From contig NZ_CP060436.1 in NCBI RefSeq assembly GCF_003590145.2, positions 220,001 through 284,000 of the forward strand: a stretch of 64,000 bases of DNA, written 5' to 3'. This DNA comes from Pseudooceanicola algae. GTDB lineage: Bacteria; Pseudomonadota; Alphaproteobacteria; Rhodobacterales; Rhodobacteraceae. Below, piece by piece: positions 18,984 through 27,727 of the stretch; the stretch's first letter is position 1, and each line of letters opens with the position of its first letter. The notes beneath the pieces were generated by a model. That model did not search any database. It saw only the letters and a list, made by a program, of their open reading frames with translations, and had not been told where the DNA came from. The translations under genes and the position numbers were made by a program.

Positions 18984-20955
18984 CCCAGATCATCCGGCGC
19001 GCCATTGTCGCATCGACGGGCGGCGGCGGCAGGTCCTTGCCCTCGGCCCGGCGGCGCGCGGCTTCGCGTTGTTGCGCAACCGCATCGGCCGTGGGGCCGT
19101 CGGTCTTGAACTGAAGGTCATGCAGGTGGGCATAGATCCCGCCGCGTTCCAGCAGTGCCTCGTGCGGGCCGGCATCCACCGCATGGCCGCTTTCCATCAC
19201 AACGATCTTGTCGGCATTGCGCACCGTCGCCAGCCGGTGGGCGATGACGATGGTCGTGCGCCCCTCGGCCAGCCGGTCCAGCGCGCTTTGCACCACCGCT
19301 TCGGATTTGGCATCCAGCGCCGAGGTCGCCTCGTCCAGCAGCAGGATCGGCGTATTGCGCAACAGGGCGCGGGCGATGGCCACGCGCTGACGTTGCCCGC
19401 CCGACAGGTTCGACCCCCGCGGCCCCACGGGGCTGTCCAGACCCTGCGGCATCCGGGCGACGAAATCAGACACATGGGCGGCGTCCAGCACGCGGCGCAA
19501 TTCGTCTTCGCTGACATCCGTGCGACCCAGCAGGATGTTCTCGCGCAAGGTTTCATCGAAAAGCAGCGCGTCCTGGCTGACCACGGAGAACATTCCGCGC
19601 AGATCGGGCAGGGACATTTCGCCCACCGGCACGCCGCCGATTTCGACAGAGCCCGCCTTCGGATCGACCAGCCGGGTCAGCAAGTTGAACACCGTTGATT
19701 TGCCCGCCCCCGATGCGCCGACAAGCGCCGTGGTCGTGCCCGGCTCTGCGGTAAAGCTCAGCCCGTCCAGCACCTCGGTTTCGCCATAGGACAGGCGCAC
19801 GTCCTTCAGGGTGATCCCCGGCACGCCGCTCGGCGCGGGCTTGGGGGTCGCGGGGGACACCAGTTGCGGTTGGGTTTCCAGCAATTGCCGGATCCGCTCG
19901 ATCGCGGCCGCCGCGACCTGCCAGGTGCCGGTGACCCCGCCCAGACGGCGCAGGGGTTCAAAGGCGAACCCGATCGCGGTGAAGAAGGACACGAACTGGC
20001 CCACGGATTTCTCGCCCGAGATGATCTCGGCCCCGCCGAAGATCAGCACGCCGAGGAAGCCGAGCCCGGCCATGACATCGATCATGCCGGGGATCGCCGA
20101 GGTGCCCACGGTGGCGCGGATCTCGGCCTTCACCAGCTTGTCGGTCAGGGCGGAATAGCGGGTGTACTGGTAGTCTTCCAGCCGGTTCAGCTTGACCGGG
20201 ACGATGCCGTGAAAGACCTCGTCCAGACGGATGGCCAGCCGGGCGCCCAGATCGCGTGCCTCGCGGGACCGCGCGCGGATAAAGCGTTGCACGACGAAGG
20301 AGGGCGCGATCAGCAGCGGCGCGCCGACCAGCGCGACCAGCGTCCATTTCCAGTCGACCGAGACCGCGACCCCCATCAGGATCACGAGCGAGATCAGATC
20401 GCGCCCCGCCCCGGTCAGGATCGCTGCCCAGACATCGTTGATCGAGGCGACATCGGTCTGGATCCGCTGGATCAGGTAGCCGGGCGGGTGGCTTTGGTGG
20501 AAGGGGCCGTCTTGACGCATCAGGTGGCGCAGCAGGTCGCGGCGCAGGTCGGCGGCATTGACCTGAGCGATCCGCGCCAGCAGCACCTTCTGCGCGACCG
20601 AAGCAAAGGCCCGGGTAATGAAGATCGCGACGACAGCCAGCCCGACCCAGCCCAGGGCCGAAGTATTGCCCTCGATGAAGACGCTGTCGAACATCGGCTT
20701 CATGATCCAGCTGAGCGCGCCCAGCATCGACCCTTCCAGCGCCATGAACAGCGCCGCAAAGATCAGCGCCAGCCAATGCTTGTGCAGGTAGCCCTTCCAC
20801 AGCCAGCGGATCAACACGCCGCCCTTTTCATCAGCCGTGCGCGGCAGGTCGCGTTCATCCGGCGCCACGGGGGGTGTTTGCGATGCGGCTTTGGGCGGTT
20901 CAGCGGGAACGGCGGTGTCGCCGGCAGGGGCGGGTTTGGCGTCGTGATCGCTCAT
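18967..20955 (-). CDS. MsbA-like ABC exporter (fused permease and ATPase)
   Basis: A 662-residue half-transporter. It has an N-terminal Pro/Ala-rich cytoplasmic extension of about 45 residues, six membrane helices in an ABC exporter domain (about 55-340), and a nucleotide-binding domain with Walker A GASGAGKST, signature LSGGQRQR and Walker B ILLLDEATSALD plus the H-loop (IVIAHRLAT). It is closest in layout to lipid A or lipid flippases and multidrug exporters; the substrate cannot be read from sequence. Its ATG overlaps the stop of the upstream phosphatase (ATGA), so the two are translationally coupled. Its 3' end overlaps the glycosyltransferase relic by 17 bp. Confidence 0.92.
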   Translation of the reverse strand: MSDHDAKPAPAGDTAVPAEPPKAASQTPPVAPDERDLPRTADEKGGVLIRWLWKGYLHKHWLALIFAALFMALEGSMLGALSWIMKPMFDSVFIEGNTSALGWVGLAVVAIFITRAFASVAQKVLLARIAQVNAADLRRDLLRHLMRQDGPFHQSHPPGYLIQRIQTDVASINDVWAAILTGAGRDLISLVILMGVAVSVDWKWTLVALVGAPLLIAPSFVVQRFIRARSREARDLGARLAIRLDEVFHGIVPVKLNRLEDYQYTRYSALTDKLVKAEIRATVGTSAIPGMIDVMAGLGFLGVLIFGGAEIISGEKSVGQFVSFFTAIGFAFEPLRRLGGVTGTWQVAAAAIERIRQLLETQPQLVSPATPKPAPSGVPGITLKDVRLSYGETEVLDGLSFTAEPGTTTALVGASGAGKSTVFNLLTRLVDPKAGSVEIGGVPVGEMSLPDLRGMFSVVSQDALLFDETLRENILLGRTDVSEDELRRVLDAAHVSDFVARMPQGLDSPVGPRGSNLSGGQRQRVAIARALLRNTPILLLDEATSALDAKSEAVVQSALDRLAEGRTTIVIAHRLATVRNADKIVVMESGHAVDAGPHEALLERGGIYAHLHDLQFKTDGPTADAVAQQREAARRRAEGKDLPPPPVDATMARRMIWAMFGR

Positions 20956-21650
20956 GACGGGGTCTTCCCGCGGCCGCGCGACTTGCGGGCGTCAAATTCG
21001 GCCTGCAAGGCCTTGGGGTCGTATTCCGTCTTCACCCAGTCCTCGAAACCGATGGGATCCCGTGCATTGCGCGCGGCATAGCTGTCCAGAATATGGTCGA
21101 GAATGCCGGTCTTCGTCCAGCGGAAGTGGACATATTTCGCCGACAACATCTTTTGCGCCTCCGCGACGGGGCGGCCTTCGATCACCAGCAGGTAGATGGC
21201 CGAGGCGAACCCGGCCCGGTCTGCCCCGGACTTGCAATGCATGACAAAGGGTTTCTCGATGCTGCGGAAGGCCTCGATCACCGACAGGATCTCTTCTGCC
21301 GAGGCTGCCTCGCGGGCATAAAGATTGCGGTCCACCAACGTCAGGCCAAGGGCCTCGCAGCTTTCCTTTTCCGTGAGGTAGTGCGCCGCACCACCCGCGC
21401 CCCGCAGGTTCAGCACCGACTTGATGCCGAGCGCCTTCATCTTCTCGAACCGTACATGGGTCGGGTGATTGGAACGCCAGACATCCGGGGCGATCAGAAA
21501 GAAGTTGGTCCAGACCTTGCGCAGGATCGCATGGTCGAACCAGTCGTTGTAGATCGCGGCCCGGCGCCGGTTTTCCGGCGTGGACAGGTCGGTATTGTAG
21601 GAGGCGCGCAGGTCGCGCTCCCAGTTCTTGACCCGGTCGACCAGTTTCAT
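20952..21650 (-). CDS. Tyrosine/dual-specificity phosphatase family protein
   Basis: A 232-residue protein with the Cys-dependent phosphatase loop HCKSGADRAG (138-147; Cys139, Arg145) and upstream VLNLRG (79-84) typical of DSP-PTPase proteins. The start chosen is the ATG at 21650 (MKLVDRVKNWERDLR); the frame runs on upstream through low-quality sequence. The 4-bp ATGA overlap with the MsbA-like exporter suggests a shared pathway, possibly dephosphorylation of a lipid-linked or polysaccharide intermediate. That role is inference. Confidence 0.85.
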   Translation of the reverse strand: MKLVDRVKNWERDLRASYNTDLSTPENRRRAAIYNDWFDHAILRKVWTNFFLIAPDVWRSNHPTHVRFEKMKALGIKSVLNLRGAGGAAHYLTEKESCEALGLTLVDRNLYAREAASAEEILSVIEAFRSIEKPFVMHCKSGADRAGFASAIYLLVIEGRPVAEAQKMLSAKYVHFRWTKTGILDHILDSYAARNARDPIGFEDWVKTEYDPKALQAEFDARKSRGRGKTPS

Positions 21651-21987
21651 GCGGCGGTTCCCTTGTGAAGTCGGGGTGGTTTCGGGCCCCGGCAAGGGGC
21701 TGGTCCCATGTAGGCGAGGATGGGGGATGAGGCAAGCGGAGGTCCGGGACGCGCGGGCGCGCAGGGACCCGTGACAGGCGGCGAACGCCGGCGACCGAGG
21801 TAGCGATCCGACCTCGGCCCGGACCAGGCGCGGGGAAATTTCCACCGGGCCAAAGCGGTGCCCCCAGGGGCAGGGCGGCCCGTGACGGCGATTGCTGGCC
21901 TCCCGTGCATTGACCTTGCCCGACACGGCGCTATTGCTGGGGCGTCCCGGTGCCGCGCCGGGGCTTTCCGCTTCGAAAGGACCGACG
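21651..21987. other. Intergenic region between divergent phosphatase and aminotransferase
   Basis: About 340 bp that must contain both promoters. It has GC-rich palindromes (for example around 21755-21770) but no convincing -10/-35 pair or operator that I can name. Confidence 0.4.
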
Positions 21988-23202
21988 ATGTCTCTCGCCC
22001 ACGGCCGCCCCTACCTTGCCATTCCCGGCCCTTCCGTCATTCCCGACCGGGTCTTGCAGGCGATGCATGCGCCGGCGCCGAACATCTACGAAGGCGACCT
22101 TGTCGAGATGACCTTCGGCATGATCCCCGACCTGCGGCGGGTGGCGCGCACGGCGCATGATGCGGCGATCTACATCGCCAATGGCCATGGCGCCTGGGAA
22201 GCGGCGCTGAGCAACGTTCTGAACCCCGGCGACAAGATCCTGGTGCCGGCCACCGGGCGCTTTGCCTTCGGCTGGGCCGATATGGCCGAAGGTCTGGGCC
22301 TGGTGCCGCATATCGTCGATTTCGGGCGCAAGGCCACCATCGACCCCGACCGCCTGCAAGAGATCCTCGAACAGGACAAGGCGCATGAGATCAAGGCGGT
22401 TCTGTTCAGCCACGTCGATACCGCGACCTCGGTGCGCAATGATCCGGCCGCGCTGCGGGCCGCGCTGGACGCCGCCGGTCACCCCGCCTTGCTGATGGCC
22501 GATTGCATCGCCTCGCTGGCCTGCGACCGTTTCGAAATGGATGCCTGGGGCGTGGATATCATGGTGGCGGGCTGCCAGAAGGGGCTGATGGTGCCGCCGG
22601 GCCTGTCCTTTGTCTTCTTCAATCCGCGCGCCGCCGAGGCCCGCGAAAAGGTCACGCGCGTCAGCCGCTACTGGGACTGGAAGCCGCGCTCGGCGCCGGA
22701 TTTCTTCTACAACTTCTTCGGGGGCACCGCGCCCACGCATCACCTGCTGGGGCTGCGGACCTCGCTCGACATGATCGCCGAGGAAGGGCTGGAGAATATC
22801 TGGGCCCGTCACGCCACCCTGGCCCGCGCGGTCTGGGCGGCCTGCGATCATTGGGCCTCTGCCGGGCCGCTTGAGATGAACCTGGCCGATCCCGCGATCC
22901 GCAGCCATGCAGTGACCGCCCTGGCAATCGGGCCGGGCAATGGGCAGGCGCTGCGCCGCTGGACGGCGGATCAGGCCGGGCTGACCCTGGGTCTCGGCAT
23001 CGGAATGGACAGCGAAACGGACCCCGGTGGCACCGGCTTTTTCCGCATCGGCCACATGGGGCACCTGAACGGGCACATGGTCCTTGGTGCGCTGGGCGTG
23101 ATCGAGGCCGGGATGACCGCGCTTCAGATCCCCCACGGGAAGGAGGCGCTTAGCGCCGCCGCAGGGGTCATCGCCGCCGGGCGCATCGATCTGGCGCAGT
23201 AG
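21988..23202 (+). CDS. Class V PLP aminotransferase, serine-glyoxylate aminotransferase-like
   Basis: A 404-residue protein. Class V aminotransferase features are the start YLAIPGPSVIPDRVLQAM, the GHGAWEAALSN region, the PLP lysine in AGCQKGLMVPPG, and FRIGHMGHLN near the end. This pattern is that of serine-glyoxylate (and alanine/phosphonoalanine-type) transaminases of the methylotrophic serine cycle or glyoxylate metabolism. Substrate is not certain; pyridoxamine-pyruvate transaminase is a close relative. The ATG at 21988 has AAAGGA upstream. Confidence 0.8.
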   Translation: MSLAHGRPYLAIPGPSVIPDRVLQAMHAPAPNIYEGDLVEMTFGMIPDLRRVARTAHDAAIYIANGHGAWEAALSNVLNPGDKILVPATGRFAFGWADMAEGLGLVPHIVDFGRKATIDPDRLQEILEQDKAHEIKAVLFSHVDTATSVRNDPAALRAALDAAGHPALLMADCIASLACDRFEMDAWGVDIMVAGCQKGLMVPPGLSFVFFNPRAAEAREKVTRVSRYWDWKPRSAPDFFYNFFGGTAPTHHLLGLRTSLDMIAEEGLENIWARHATLARAVWAACDHWASAGPLEMNLADPAIRSHAVTALAIGPGNGQALRRWTADQAGLTLGLGIGMDSETDPGGTGFFRIGHMGHLNGHMVLGALGVIEAGMTALQIPHGKEALSAAAGVIAAGRIDLAQ

Positions 23203-23222
23203 CCCGCGCCTCGGTAGAAGGC

Positions 23223-23257
23223 CAGGGGCCCGGAACCGCAAGGATGCCGGGCCCCTG
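23223..23257 (+). terminator. Intrinsic terminator after the class V aminotransferase
   Basis: CAGGGGCCCGG (23223-23233) is perfectly complementary to CCGGGCCCCTG (23247-23257), 20 bp after the stop codon. Confidence 0.75.
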
Positions 23258-23637
23258 TTCTATCGGAAGGGGTCTCTCGGCACTGGAGCATCCGCGCGGC
23301 GTTGCCTGGCGCGGATCACCTCGATGCCGCCAAGGATCAGATCGGCGAGGGCAAGCGCCACCGGCATACCCAGTGCCGGCGGATCGCGACGCGGATCCAC
23401 AGCAGGTTGATCAGCCCCATGACCGGCGCCGCGATGGTCTAATCGGGCGCGCCTTTGGGAGCAGGAGCTTGCAGGCTGTGATGTTGGGGGCTGCCGGGCC
23501 ATGGCCAGGCTCTTTGCAGTCTTCCCCAACCCATCGGATGGTCGGCCCGTTTGCGCCCTGACACGAGCCTTTCCAAAACAAGGCTGACGCCGATGTGACC
23601 CCATGCCCACGGGGGGCGTCAATGCGACCTTTCTGCC
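23258..23637 (-). other. Gene-free stretch with traces of a degraded small membrane protein
   Basis: On the minus strand, two pieces look like coding debris. One is PVMGLINLLWIRVAIRRHW (near 23360-23420). The other, in another frame, is ALALADLILGGIEVIRARQ, running to a stop at 23260. Joined, they would resemble the end of a small membrane protein, but no start or family can be recognised. The remainder up to the hisC-like stop is featureless. Confidence 0.3.
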
Positions 23638-24780
23638 TCAGGCAGACAGGTCGAGACGCGCAAGCGCGCGGGGCAGGGCCGCTTCCAACTGGGCCATCTG
23701 GTCTTCGGGGCCGCATGAAATACGGATGCAGCGATCCTGCGGGGCCACGAAGGGCATGCGCACGAAAACGCCCTCCTCGGCGAGCGCCGCAACCATGGCG
23801 CGGGCGCGGGCACCGTCGGCGCCCAGGTCCATACAGACGAAATTGGTGGCCGATGGCAGCGTTGTCAGGCCATTGGCGGTGGCCATCCCGGCGATCCGCT
23901 GGCGCGAGGCGGCAATTTCATCGCAGATATGGGGCAGCCAGGCAGTATCTTCCAGTGCGGCCAGCGCCCCGGCCTGCGCGGTCCGGTTCATGCCGAAATG
24001 GTTGCGCACCTTGTCGAAGGCCCGGATCAGACCCGCCGCGCCAAGCGCATAGCCCACCCGCGCGCCCGCCAGCCCGTAGGCCTTGGAAAAGGTCCGCATG
24101 CGGATCACCCGCGGGTCGTCGATCGGCAGCGGCAGTGCGGCCTCCGCTGGGGCAAGCTCGGCATAGGCTTCGTCGAGGATCAGCAACGTGCCCTCGGGCA
24201 GGTCGGACAGGGCGGCCGCGATCCGGTCGCCGGGCAGGTAGCTGCCCATGGGATTGTCGGGATTGGCAAAATAGACCAGCTTGGCGCCGGTTTCGCCGGA
24301 CTTGGCGATCAGCGCCGGCAGGTCTTCGGAATCGTCGCGATAGGGCACCGTGTGGATCGTGCCGCCAAAGCCCGTGACATGGTAATTGAAGGTCGGATAG
24401 GCCCCAGCAGAGGTCACTATATTGTCGCCGGGACCGATGATTAGGCGGACAAGATCCGCCAGCAACCCGTCGATGCCGGTGCCGACCACGATATTGTCGA
24501 CCTCGCACGACCAGTGCCGGGCCAATGCGTTGCGCAGATCGTGGCTGGCCGGATCGCCATATTGCCAGATCCCGTCAAGCGAGGCGCGCATCGCCTCCAG
24601 CGCACGGGGTGAAGGCCCAAAGCCGTTTTCGTTGGCGCCGAGGCGCGCGGCAAAGGGGGCATTGCGCCGGCGCTCAAGCTCTTCCGGGCCGGTAAAGGGC
24701 ACGGAAGACGGCAATCCGGCAGCAAGCGGGGTCAGGCGCGCGGCAGAGCCGGCAGGGCGGGTGGCACTGTGCTTGGTCAT
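23638..24780 (-). CDS. Histidinol-phosphate aminotransferase-like class I/II PLP aminotransferase
   Basis: A 380-residue protein with the HisC-type layout: LGANENGFGPSPRALEAM near the N-terminus, FANPDNPMGSYLPG, LLILDEAYAELA, and the PLP lysine in TFSKAYGLAGARVGYALG. It would interconvert imidazole-acetol phosphate and histidinol phosphate, or act on aromatic amino acids; bacteria often have several HisC paralogues. It is not in a his operon here. The ATG at 24780 is the natural start. Confidence 0.85.
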   Translation of the reverse strand: MTKHSATRPAGSAARLTPLAAGLPSSVPFTGPEELERRRNAPFAARLGANENGFGPSPRALEAMRASLDGIWQYGDPASHDLRNALARHWSCEVDNIVVGTGIDGLLADLVRLIIGPGDNIVTSAGAYPTFNYHVTGFGGTIHTVPYRDDSEDLPALIAKSGETGAKLVYFANPDNPMGSYLPGDRIAAALSDLPEGTLLILDEAYAELAPAEAALPLPIDDPRVIRMRTFSKAYGLAGARVGYALGAAGLIRAFDKVRNHFGMNRTAQAGALAALEDTAWLPHICDEIAASRQRIAGMATANGLTTLPSATNFVCMDLGADGARARAMVAALAEEGVFVRMPFVAPQDRCIRISCGPEDQMAQLEAALPRALARLDLSA

Positions 24781-24883
24781 GGCGCGTCATAGCTGCGCCG
24801 GGCGGGGTCTTGCAAGATTTTTGACGCGTCTTTTGACGGCGAATTTTATGCCTCGATCAAAGCGGCCCTGGACCCGGTCGCGC

Positions 24884-24917
24884 GGTGTTTGCAAAGTTGG
24901 CGAGGGGTGTTTGCAAA
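24884..24917. repeat. Direct repeat GGTGTTTGCAAA, two copies 22 bp apart
   Basis: GGTGTTTGCAAA occurs at 24884-24895 and again at 24906-24917, exactly two helical turns apart, in the leader of the hisC-like gene and the 3' flank of the 24957-25784 gene. The spacing suggests a possible tandem protein-binding site; no regulator can be named. Confidence 0.5.
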
Positions 24918-24956
24918 AGGTGCCTGGGGCGGCAGAGATGCGCGGTCAGGGGGCGG

Positions 24957-25784
24957 TCAGGGTTCGTCTGGGGCCGGTTGATAGCGTCCGTTCTCGGTCC
25001 GCCGCAGTTTGCCTTCTCGCAGCAAGGTGCCAAGCGCGCGCAGGCTGTCTTCGCGGTCGAACGCTGCCGGGGCCATGGATTTCACCTGCGCCATCAATTG
25101 CCGACGCGAGAAATGCGGCTGACCTTCGACCCTGGTCAATTCCCTTGCGGCCTGATGCAGGATTTCTGTCGGCAGGGGCATTCTGCGTCCCGGTGAAGGA
25201 TCCGCGACCGGACGGGGCGCAGGCGGAGTCACCTCGGGTTTCCCGACCCCGCCTTCATGCCCCTGCTGAGATGCTGCCGGTTCGGAAGGCGGTCCATCGT
25301 CAAAGTGTTCCCCGCGGGGCTGCGCGGAAGGCGCTGCCACGCCATGCGAGGCTTGCTCCAGATCCTGCCGGTATGGGGCTGCAGGGCCCGCGTCCCGCTC
25401 CGGGGTCTTGATTTCGGCCCGGCGGGTGGCAACGGCGGCCCGCAGATGGGCAAAGGAGACCCGGCGGCGGCTGGAGTCACTCTGGTCGAAGGCCCGGTCG
25501 GTTTCATGCAGAAGGCGGTCGATCTGCGGCCCGGCAATCGGGGCGGTGTCGGCCGGTTCGTTGTGCTCCGCCGGGGGGCGGGCTGGCGGGGGCGTTTCAG
25601 CAGGCGGCGCAGCGTTCCCTTGTGGCGCCATGCCCGCCGCCGCGATCTGCGGGCCAAGCACCCGCAGGCATCCTTCCAGGGCCGCGAGGATTTCTGCCGG
25701 GTCATCGTAGCCTTCCAGGGTGCAGGAAAAGTCGCCAAAAGACACCGTGAGGCTTTTTGTGGTCGCACTCACTTTTCGCCGCAT
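24957..25784 (-). CDS. Hypothetical protein with TVSFGDFSCTLEG N-terminus
   Basis: A 275-residue protein. The first 45 residues (KSLTVSFGDFSCTLEGYDDPAEIL) match my memory of a conserved N-terminal module in larger roseobacter proteins sometimes labelled CheA by automatic annotation. The middle (45-200) is Pro/Ala/Glu-rich and probably disordered. The C-terminal 70 residues (FSRRQLMAQVKSMAPAAFDR, then LRALGTLLREGKLRR) look like a small winged-helix fold. No kinase motif is present. Function unknown; possibly a DNA- or protein-binding adaptor. Confidence 0.7.
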   Translation of the reverse strand: MRRKVSATTKSLTVSFGDFSCTLEGYDDPAEILAALEGCLRVLGPQIAAAGMAPQGNAAPPAETPPPARPPAEHNEPADTAPIAGPQIDRLLHETDRAFDQSDSSRRRVSFAHLRAAVATRRAEIKTPERDAGPAAPYRQDLEQASHGVAAPSAQPRGEHFDDGPPSEPAASQQGHEGGVGKPEVTPPAPRPVADPSPGRRMPLPTEILHQAARELTRVEGQPHFSRRQLMAQVKSMAPAAFDREDSLRALGTLLREGKLRRTENGRYQPAPDEP

Positions 25785-25982
25785 CGCCCCTGTCCTGACG
25801 TTTCTGACCCTTGCCTGTTCCCGTGGGCTTAGGGGGCCGCGCGTCGGCCCGCAAGGGGCGCGTGGCTGGAACGTGCTCCTTTGGCTCGTGACGGGATAGA
25901 CTGGTCAGGGTGTGATTCTGTGGTGCAGAGCGTCCCATTTTGTGACGATAATGTGGAGACTTCCACTGACCCCGGGGCCTTC

Positions 25983-26729
25983 ATGACCGACCAATCTGCA
26001 CCTTTGCCCGTGATCCGCAGCACGCGGCCCGTGGCCCTGTTCGGTGGCGGCGAGATCCCGGGGCAACTGGCGGAAACCGTTCTGGCCATGGCTGGCGCGG
26101 TTGTCGGCGCGGATGGTGGCGGGGAATGGTTGCTGGAGCGCGGTCGGCTGCCCGATGCGGTGATCGGGGACATGGACTCGCTGCGCTCCGAACGCGTTCA
26201 GGACATCCCGCCCGAGCGGTTCATTCGCATCACCGAACAGGAAAGCACTGATTTCGAGAAATGCCTGACCCGGATCGAGGCGCCGTTGGTGCTCGGGATC
26301 GGCTTCATGGGCGGTCGGGTCGACCACATGCTGGCGGCCTTTTCGGTGCTGCTGCGCCATCCCGACCGGCCCTGCCTGTTGGTGGGAAGCGAAGACCTGG
26401 TGTTTCATGCGCCGCCGGATGTCACGCTGACCTTGCCATGCGATCAGCCGCTGTCCCTGTTCCCACTGGCGCCGGTCCGGGGACAGTCCAGTGGGCTGAC
26501 CTGGCCAATCGAGGGGCTGGATTTCGCCCCCGGCGGGCGGATCGGGACGTCGAACAAGGTGGTCGGCAGGAACGAGGCAGGCGCGGCCCAGGCCGCAGAA
26601 GGTTCAGTCGCGGTCTCGCTGGCCTTCGACGGGCCCGGCATGTTGGTCATAATGCCGGTGGCGGCGATGGCGGATGTGGCAACGGCGTTGCTGAGCCGGC
26701 CCGCGCGATGGCCCGCTCGCGCAGGATGA
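25983..26729 (+). CDS. Thiamine pyrophosphokinase
   Basis: A 248-residue protein with the TPK motifs GADGGGEWLLERG, VIGDMDSL, ESTDFEKCL and GGRVDHMLA, and TSNKVV in the C-terminal thiamine-binding domain. It transfers pyrophosphate from ATP to thiamine. The start is the ATG at 25983; the frame extends to 25881 without a ribosome binding site. Its last 83 bp overlap the convergent transporter gene at 26647. The 198-bp upstream region shows no TPP riboswitch that I can recognise. Confidence 0.88.
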   Translation: MTDQSAPLPVIRSTRPVALFGGGEIPGQLAETVLAMAGAVVGADGGGEWLLERGRLPDAVIGDMDSLRSERVQDIPPERFIRITEQESTDFEKCLTRIEAPLVLGIGFMGGRVDHMLAAFSVLLRHPDRPCLLVGSEDLVFHAPPDVTLTLPCDQPLSLFPLAPVRGQSSGLTWPIEGLDFAPGGRIGTSNKVVGRNEAGAAQAAEGSVAVSLAFDGPGMLVIMPVAAMADVATALLSRPARWPARAG

Positions 26730-27597
26730 TATACAGCCCGGCGCCGATGATGATCGCGATACCGACCAGGGCCAGCCCATTGGGAAATTCGCGGAACACA
26801 AGCCAGCCGACCAGCGCGGTCACCGGCAGTTCAAGATACTGCATCGGCGCCAGGGTCGAGGCCGGGGCATAGCGCAGCGACCAGGTCATCAGGAGATGCC
26901 CGAAGGAGCCGAAGATCCCGGTCAGCAGTACCAGCCCCCAAAGCTGCCCCGGCGGTATGTCGAGGGCCAGTTCCTCAACCCCGAACGCGCTGCCGATCAG
27001 CAGCACGGGCAGCAGGATGACGGTGGCCATGATTCCGCTCAGCGCCTGCATGGCGATGGGGTCGGTCGCCCGGGCCACCTGTCGGGTGACCAGGCTGAAG
27101 GCGGTGAAGTTCACTGCCACCAGCAAGGGCAGCAGCGCGGGCAGGCCGACGGCGGCAAAGCTGGGCTGGATCACCAGCAGCGTGCCGGCGAACCCGACCG
27201 CCACGGCAGCGATGCGGCGCGGGCCGATTTCCTCGTTCAGGAACAGCCGCCCGGCGATCAGGGTCAGGAAGGGCATGACAAAGGCAATGGCGATGGCATC
27301 GGCCAGCGGCAGGTAGCGCAGCGAGACGATCATGAAATAGACGCCGCCCATATGCAGCACGGTGCGCAGCAGGGTCAGGCGCATGGGGCGGCCGCGTGCC
27401 GGCCAGGGCTTGCGCAGCAGAATTGCCAGCGGCAGCAACAGCAGCGCCTGCAATGCGAACCGAAACAACAGGATCATGGCCGAGGTCATCTCGGCCCCCA
27501 GGATCTTGACCACCGCGTCGGCGCAGGGCGCGACGACGCAGAAGGCGGACATAAGGGTGATGCCCAACAAGGGGTTGTCGCGATGCGGTGTTTCCAT
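26647..27597 (-). CDS. DMT-superfamily (EamA) permease
   Basis: A 316-residue membrane protein with about ten hydrophobic helices arranged as two EamA repeats (for example PLADAIAIAFVMPFLTLIAG in the first and YLELPVTALVGWLVFREFPN in the second). It probably exports or imports a small metabolite; substrate unknown. The Pro-rich tail after about residue 295 lies over the end of the thiamine pyrophosphokinase gene on the other strand (83-bp overlap). It is 130 bp downstream of pepT on the same strand. Confidence 0.9.
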   Translation of the reverse strand: METPHRDNPLLGITLMSAFCVVAPCADAVVKILGAEMTSAMILLFRFALQALLLLPLAILLRKPWPARGRPMRLTLLRTVLHMGGVYFMIVSLRYLPLADAIAIAFVMPFLTLIAGRLFLNEEIGPRRIAAVAVGFAGTLLVIQPSFAAVGLPALLPLLVAVNFTAFSLVTRQVARATDPIAMQALSGIMATVILLPVLLIGSAFGVEELALDIPPGQLWGLVLLTGIFGSFGHLLMTWSLRYAPASTLAPMQYLELPVTALVGWLVFREFPNGLALVGIAIIIGAGLYIILRERAIARAGSATPLPHPPSPPPAL

Positions 27598-27727
27598 GGC
27601 GCGACGCTAGGTGCGCGCGGGGGAACTGTCCATGGCCGGCGTGACGGGACCGGTGCAGGGCAATGGCGCCTGTGCAGCAAGGGGGGGGCGGGCCCCCGGT
27701 TTGGGGACCCGGCCGGGCGGCGGGGCG

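Noticed and set aside
25785-25982. TPP riboswitch upstream of thiamine pyrophosphokinase
   Set aside because: The conserved CTGAGA and ACCTGATCTGGATAATGCC-like segments of the THI element are absent.
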